A stretch of 9,631 nt of DNA, taken from NCBI GenBank assembly GCA_002454165.1, contig DKIG01000037.1, positions 1-9,631 of the forward strand, written 5' to 3'. Every line of letters begins with the position of its first letter. The first letter of the stretch is position 1. The notes beneath the pieces were generated by a model. The model ran no database searches and was not told the origin of the DNA. It saw nothing but the letters and a program-made list of their open reading frames with translations. Shown here one piece after another: positions 7,123 through 9,631 of the stretch. The DNA comes from Gammaproteobacteria bacterium UBA6724 (GTDB lineage Bacteria > Pseudomonadota > Gammaproteobacteria > Pseudomonadales > Azotimanducaceae). The position numbers were made by a program, and so were the translations under genes.

Positions 7123-7970
7123 GTCAGTTTCCGGTCAGGCAGCGTCAGTTGCAATAAATGAACGCGGCGCCCGTCTGCATTCAACACCTTGAACTCATAA
7201 CCATCTATTGACACCTCCTCAGCGCGTTTTGGCAGGTGTCCGAGACTCTGGGTGACCAGCCCGCCAATGGTGTCAAATTCAGCATCATCAAAGTGACTTT
7301 CAAAGTGCTCGTTGAAATCATCAATTGGCATGATTGCCTTGATGGTGTATGTGCCGTCAAGATGCTGATTGATATAATTTTCTTCATCCTGGTCAAATTC
7401 GTCCTCAATATCACCAACTATCTGCTCAAGCACATCCTCAATCGTCACTATGCCACTAATAGTGCCGTACTCATCATAGACAACCGCCAGGTGATTTTTG
7501 TTGGTCCTGAATTCCTGCAACAGGACATTCAGCCGTTTACTTTCCGGAATGGCAGTAGAGGGGCGTAGCAGGTCACGCAGAATAAAATTAGGTTTGGGGT
7601 CATCCTTGGCGAGGGATAGAAGGTCCTTGGCAAGCAAAATGCCGTGCACAAGATTGGGGTCCTCGGCGACCACGGGGAACCGTGAATGTCCCGATCTGAT
7701 GACGGTATCCAGTATGTTCTGGGGATCCTGGTCATGTCTAAGGAAGACCACCTGGGACCGAGGCACCATGATTTCCCTCGCCTGGATGTCTGAAACAAAC
7801 AAAGCGCCTTCTATGATGCTCAGGGCCCGGATGTCCAAAATATCTCTCTGCTCCGCCGAGCGGAGGATGTTAATCAACTGGCTACGGGAACCCGGCGCAC
7901 CGATGATTCTCAGCCATGCCCTTTCCCACCAGGGCCGGGACGGCTCCGATGGTAGCTTGTCTTCACCCAT
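7119..7970 (-). CDS. corC: CorC/YbeX CBS-domain protein
   Basis: A 283-residue soluble protein of the YbeX/CorC type. It lacks the DUF21 membrane domain of larger CorB/HlyC relatives. A variable N-terminus leads into REIMVPRSQVVFL (65-77), the start of the first CBS repeat, which includes SGHSRFPVVAED (93-104). The second repeat runs to DEYGTISGIVTIEDVLEQIVGDIEDEFD (166-193). The C-terminal CorC_HlyC (transporter-associated) domain covers about 205-280, with DTIGGLV (233-239) and GYEFKVLNADGRRV (257-270). CBS repeats bind adenine nucleotides. Family members have been linked to magnesium or cobalt efflux and, as YbeX, to ribosome metabolism; the role here is inferred from synteny with ybeY and ybeZ. 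The ATG sits in an 8-bp overlap with ybeY, with GAGG nine bases upstream, and the gene overlaps lnt by 4 bp. Confidence 0.95.
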   Translation of the reverse strand: MGEDKLPSEPSRPWWERAWLRIIGAPGSRSQLINILRSAEQRDILDIRALSIIEGALFVSDIQAREIMVPRSQVVFLRHDQDPQNILDTVIRSGHSRFPVVAEDPNLVHGILLAKDLLSLAKDDPKPNFILRDLLRPSTAIPESKRLNVLLQEFRTNKNHLAVVYDEYGTISGIVTIEDVLEQIVGDIEDEFDQDEENYINQHLDGTYTIKAIMPIDDFNEHFESHFDDAEFDTIGGLVTQSLGHLPKRAEEVSIDGYEFKVLNADGRRVHLLQLTLPDRKLT

Positions 7971-8466
7971 GCGCTCTTACCTCGGGGTATTCATAGGGGT
8001 CGCCTCTGAAGCCCAGTCGTGACAGGACCTGCCTTTCATGCGCTTCCATAACTGCCTGGCTAGCGGCGTCGGCGTGCTCCTGTCCAGTCAAATGTAGCAA
8101 GCCATGCACCAGTAGATGGGCATATCTGTGCTCCAGCGTCTGACCATAGTTTTGGCTTTCCGCAAAGACAACACGGTTGCAAAGCACCAGGTCACCCAAA
8201 AAAGTCAACCCAAACTCATCCTGAAATCCAGACGCAAAGGATAGGACGTTGGTCAACTTGTTCTGGTTCCTGTACCGCGCGTTCAAACGCGTCATTTCTC
8301 TGGCAGAAACAATCCTGACCGACACCTCGGAAGGACCAAGAGCAAGATGCTCAAGGGTAGCCAGAAGCCAGCCGCGAATATCTTTAACACTGGGCTCATT
8401 CGCAAGACGAGCCGTGCTACGGCTCACCTCAATAATATGGCGATTGTGCACCGACAGTTTTGCCAT
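7963..8466 (-). CDS. ybeY: Endoribonuclease YbeY (16S rRNA maturation)
   Basis: A 167-residue UPF0054 metalloprotein that takes part in 16S rRNA 3'-end maturation and 70S ribosome quality control. The zinc site is HGLLHLTGQEH with His121, His125 and His131, corresponding to E. coli H114/H118/H124. Arg66 in NARYRNQNKLTNVLSF corresponds to the functionally important E. coli R59, with a constant offset of seven. FLGDLVLC (89-96) is the conserved strand before the metal site. The residue before the last His is Glu130 where the family usually has Asp, a conservative change. The ATG follows a weak GGGA about nine bases upstream. The gene is 95 bp from phoH and its last codons overlap the corC start by 8 bp (ATGGGTGA), implying coupling. 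Confidence 0.96.
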   Translation of the reverse strand: MAKLSVHNRHIIEVSRSTARLANEPSVKDIRGWLLATLEHLALGPSEVSVRIVSAREMTRLNARYRNQNKLTNVLSFASGFQDEFGLTFLGDLVLCNRVVFAESQNYGQTLEHRYAHLLVHGLLHLTGQEHADAASQAVMEAHERQVLSRLGFRGDPYEYPEVRAHG

Positions 8467-8481
8467 TAGATGAATCCCATT

Positions 8482-8507
8482 GCGTTTTATTACGGCGTTT
8501 TATTACG
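8482..8507. repeat. Perfect 13-bp tandem duplication upstream of ybeY
   Basis: The plus-strand unit GCGTTTTATTACG occurs twice in direct abutment (8482-8494 and 8495-8507) inside the 95-bp gap between phoH and ybeY. On the coding (minus) strand this gives two CGTAATAAAACGC units, 15 bases before the ybeY ATG. The rest of the gap (8467-8481 and 8508-8561) shows no convincing promoter or terminator. The repeat may be a simple slippage duplication in a leader or an AT-rich spacer; a protein-binding role cannot be shown from sequence alone. Confidence 0.85.
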
Positions 8508-8561
8508 AGAAGATGTCATAAGAGTTCATGTCACAGAGGTTGTCCCACAAAAGATACACCG

Positions 8562-9548
8562 TCAATCAGCATTGTCACCTGATTCGTGCTGCTCATAGGC
8601 TTCAACAATTCTCTGGACGAGAGGATGTCTGACAACATCTTTTGGGCCAAAGTGCGTGAAGGTAATCCCTTTGACTCCCTCAAGCACAGATATCACATGC
8701 CTGAGGCCAGATTTTGTACCGCGCGGCAGGTCAATCTGGGTAATATCCCCGGTCACCACAACAGTGGAACCAAAGCCGATGCGGGTCAGAAACATTTTCA
8801 TCTGCTCAAGGGTGGTATTTTGACTCTCATCCAGAATGATAAAGGAATCATTCAGGGTCCGACCTCGCATATAGGCAAGTGGTGCCACTTCAATCACCCC
8901 TCTTTCAATCAGCGTCTCTACCCGATCAAACCCTGACAGATCATATAATGAATCATAGAGGGGACGCAGATAAGGGTCTATCTTCTGACTCAGATCGCCC
9001 GGCAGGAAACCCAACTTCTCCCCGGCCTCAACCGCTGGCCTCACCAGCAGGATTCTGCGGATTTTTTCCTGTTCCAGGGCTTCCACCGCGCAGGCTACGG
9101 CCAGATAGGTCTTACCCGTGCCAGCAGGTCCTACACCAAAGTTCACATCATTGGAGCGCACTGCTCGGACATACTTTATCTGGCTGCCACCCCTCGGCTT
9201 AATGCTCTTCTTGCTGGTCAGGACAAGATCATTTGCGTCTTCAGGTTCCCGCCTTGCCAGGGCGTCAACACCAGACTCCTGCAAGAAGAGATGCACCGTC
9301 TCCGCGGTAAGCTCGGTGCCGCTCCTCACTTCCCGGTAGAGATGCACCAACAGCTCTCCAGCAGCCAGCACGAGTTTGTTGTCACCTTCCAGATGAAAGT
9401 CGTTACCACGATTCCTGATGGTGATGCCCAACCGCTGTTCAATCTGCCGGAGATGAGCATCGCGGGGACCGCATAGCATGGCGAGTTGATGGCTATTGTT
9501 GGGTTCCAGAGCGACCTGATGCAACTTGGCGTCTTGTGACAAATTCAT
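8562..9548 (-). CDS. ybeZ: PhoH-like P-loop ATPase (YbeZ)
   Basis: A 328-residue PhoH family protein, slightly shorter than E. coli YbeZ (346), lacking most of its charged C-terminal tail. The N-terminal part (about 12-90) is KH-like, with MLCGPRDAHLRQIEQRLGI (24-42 region) suggesting nucleic-acid binding. The PhoH ATPase core has Walker A GPAGTGKT (140-147), RPAVEAGEKLGFLPGD (170-185), Walker B FIILDESQN (236-244), the TGD sensor (266-268) and IDLPRGTKSGL (272-282). It is thought to act with YbeY in RNA or ribosome processing; the adjacency of the genes supports this, but the activity is not shown by sequence. The start agrees with the family N-terminus (MNLSQDAKLHQVALEP against MNIDTREITLEPAD in E. 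coli). The ribosome binding site is weak and a foldable leader precedes it. Confidence 0.96.
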   Translation of the reverse strand: MNLSQDAKLHQVALEPNNSHQLAMLCGPRDAHLRQIEQRLGITIRNRGNDFHLEGDNKLVLAAGELLVHLYREVRSGTELTAETVHLFLQESGVDALARREPEDANDLVLTSKKSIKPRGGSQIKYVRAVRSNDVNFGVGPAGTGKTYLAVACAVEALEQEKIRRILLVRPAVEAGEKLGFLPGDLSQKIDPYLRPLYDSLYDLSGFDRVETLIERGVIEVAPLAYMRGRTLNDSFIILDESQNTTLEQMKMFLTRIGFGSTVVVTGDITQIDLPRGTKSGLRHVISVLEGVKGITFTHFGPKDVVRHPLVQRIVEAYEQHESGDNAD

Positions 9549-9562
9549 TGAATCTTAACTTT

Positions 9563-9610
9563 CAGGGCGGCAAGCATATACCTTCACCCGCATGAGGTGA
9601 AGCCCCCCTG
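9563..9610 (-). promoter_or_regulatory. Compound stem-loop in the ybeZ leader
   Basis: The inner stem is perfect: CTTCACC (9582-9588) pairs with GGTGAAG (9596-9602) around a 7-nt loop. The outer arms CAGGGCGGC (9563-9571) and GCCCCCCTG (9602-9610) pair at eight of nine positions, with a 10-nt bulge on one side; base 9602 can belong to either stem. The structure ends 14 bases before the ybeZ ATG. No U-run follows on either strand, so it is not a classical terminator. A TTATAC element on the minus strand (9615-9610) could be a -10 box that would place the hairpin at the 5' end of the transcript, but its -35 region lies outside the window. Role unknown; it could be a leader structure or the tail of an upstream unit. 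Confidence 0.5.
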
Positions 9611-9631
9611 TATAAGTCCACCACCCCCCGC

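Noticed and set aside
7498..8022. 174-codon plus-strand open frame antisense to corC and the end of ybeY
   Set aside because: Low-complexity Ser/Arg-rich translation opposite two clear family members; no independent sign of coding.
8482..8507. Start of a CRISPR-like array
   Set aside because: Two short abutting units with no spacer and no further copies.
8467..8561. Sigma-70 or heat-shock promoter for ybeY in the 95-bp gap
   Set aside because: Elements such as TAATAA and GTGACA occur, but no pair has acceptable spacing and no sigma-32-like -10 was found.
9603..9629. Possible G-quadruplex on the minus strand upstream of ybeZ
   Set aside because: There are only two runs of six G, separated by a long loop with short GG pairs; the usual four-tract pattern is not met.
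9549..9631. C-terminal end of miaB
   Set aside because: The three minus-strand frames entering from the window edge do not resemble the TRAM end of MiaB and stop at different points before ybeZ.

Overview
The window is a compact block of nine genes, all on the minus strand, with very little non-coding DNA. The longest gap between genes is 95 bp, and several neighbours overlap by 4 to 14 bp. It reads as chromosomal housekeeping DNA from a gammaproteobacterium with moderate GC. The order phoH(ybeZ)-ybeY-corC(ybeX)-lnt-leuS-lptE-holA is characteristic of that class, and both LptE and the HolA-type delta subunit support it. Two features argue against Enterobacteria: the LeuRS lacks the large insertion before KMSKS, and holA is followed by genes other than nadD/rsfS/rlmH. 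I cannot name a genus.

In the direction of transcription (right to left), the window opens with an 83-bp leader that can fold into a compound stem-loop. PhoH/YbeZ, a P-loop NTPase, follows. After a 95-bp gap holding a perfect 13-bp tandem duplication come YbeY (endoribonuclease and rRNA maturation), CorC/YbeX (CBS-domain protein) and Lnt (apolipoprotein N-acyltransferase), joined by 8- and 4-bp overlaps. After 39 bp comes LeuS, overlapped by 14 bp by LptE, then HolA 17 bp further on. The last pair is a MaoC/hydratase-2 type enoyl-CoA hydratase with a strong Shine-Dalgarno, and a Bcp/PrxQ peroxiredoxin coupled to it through an ATGA overlap. The left 157 bp are non-coding and carry a palindromic GGAATGACG-type repeat.

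Functionally the block joins RNA and ribosome quality control (YbeZ, YbeY), envelope biogenesis (Lnt, LptE), translation (LeuS), replication (HolA), and a lipid or CoA metabolism plus peroxide-defence pair. Lnt N-acylates lipoproteins and LptE is itself predicted to be one, so one product here is a likely substrate of another.

I found no mobile element, CRISPR array, RNA gene, defence system or biosynthetic cluster, and nothing I would call a new system. The points worth a second look are modest: the shortened LeuRS, the non-canonical hydratase/peroxiredoxin tail of the cluster, two TTG starts, and three small non-coding structures.
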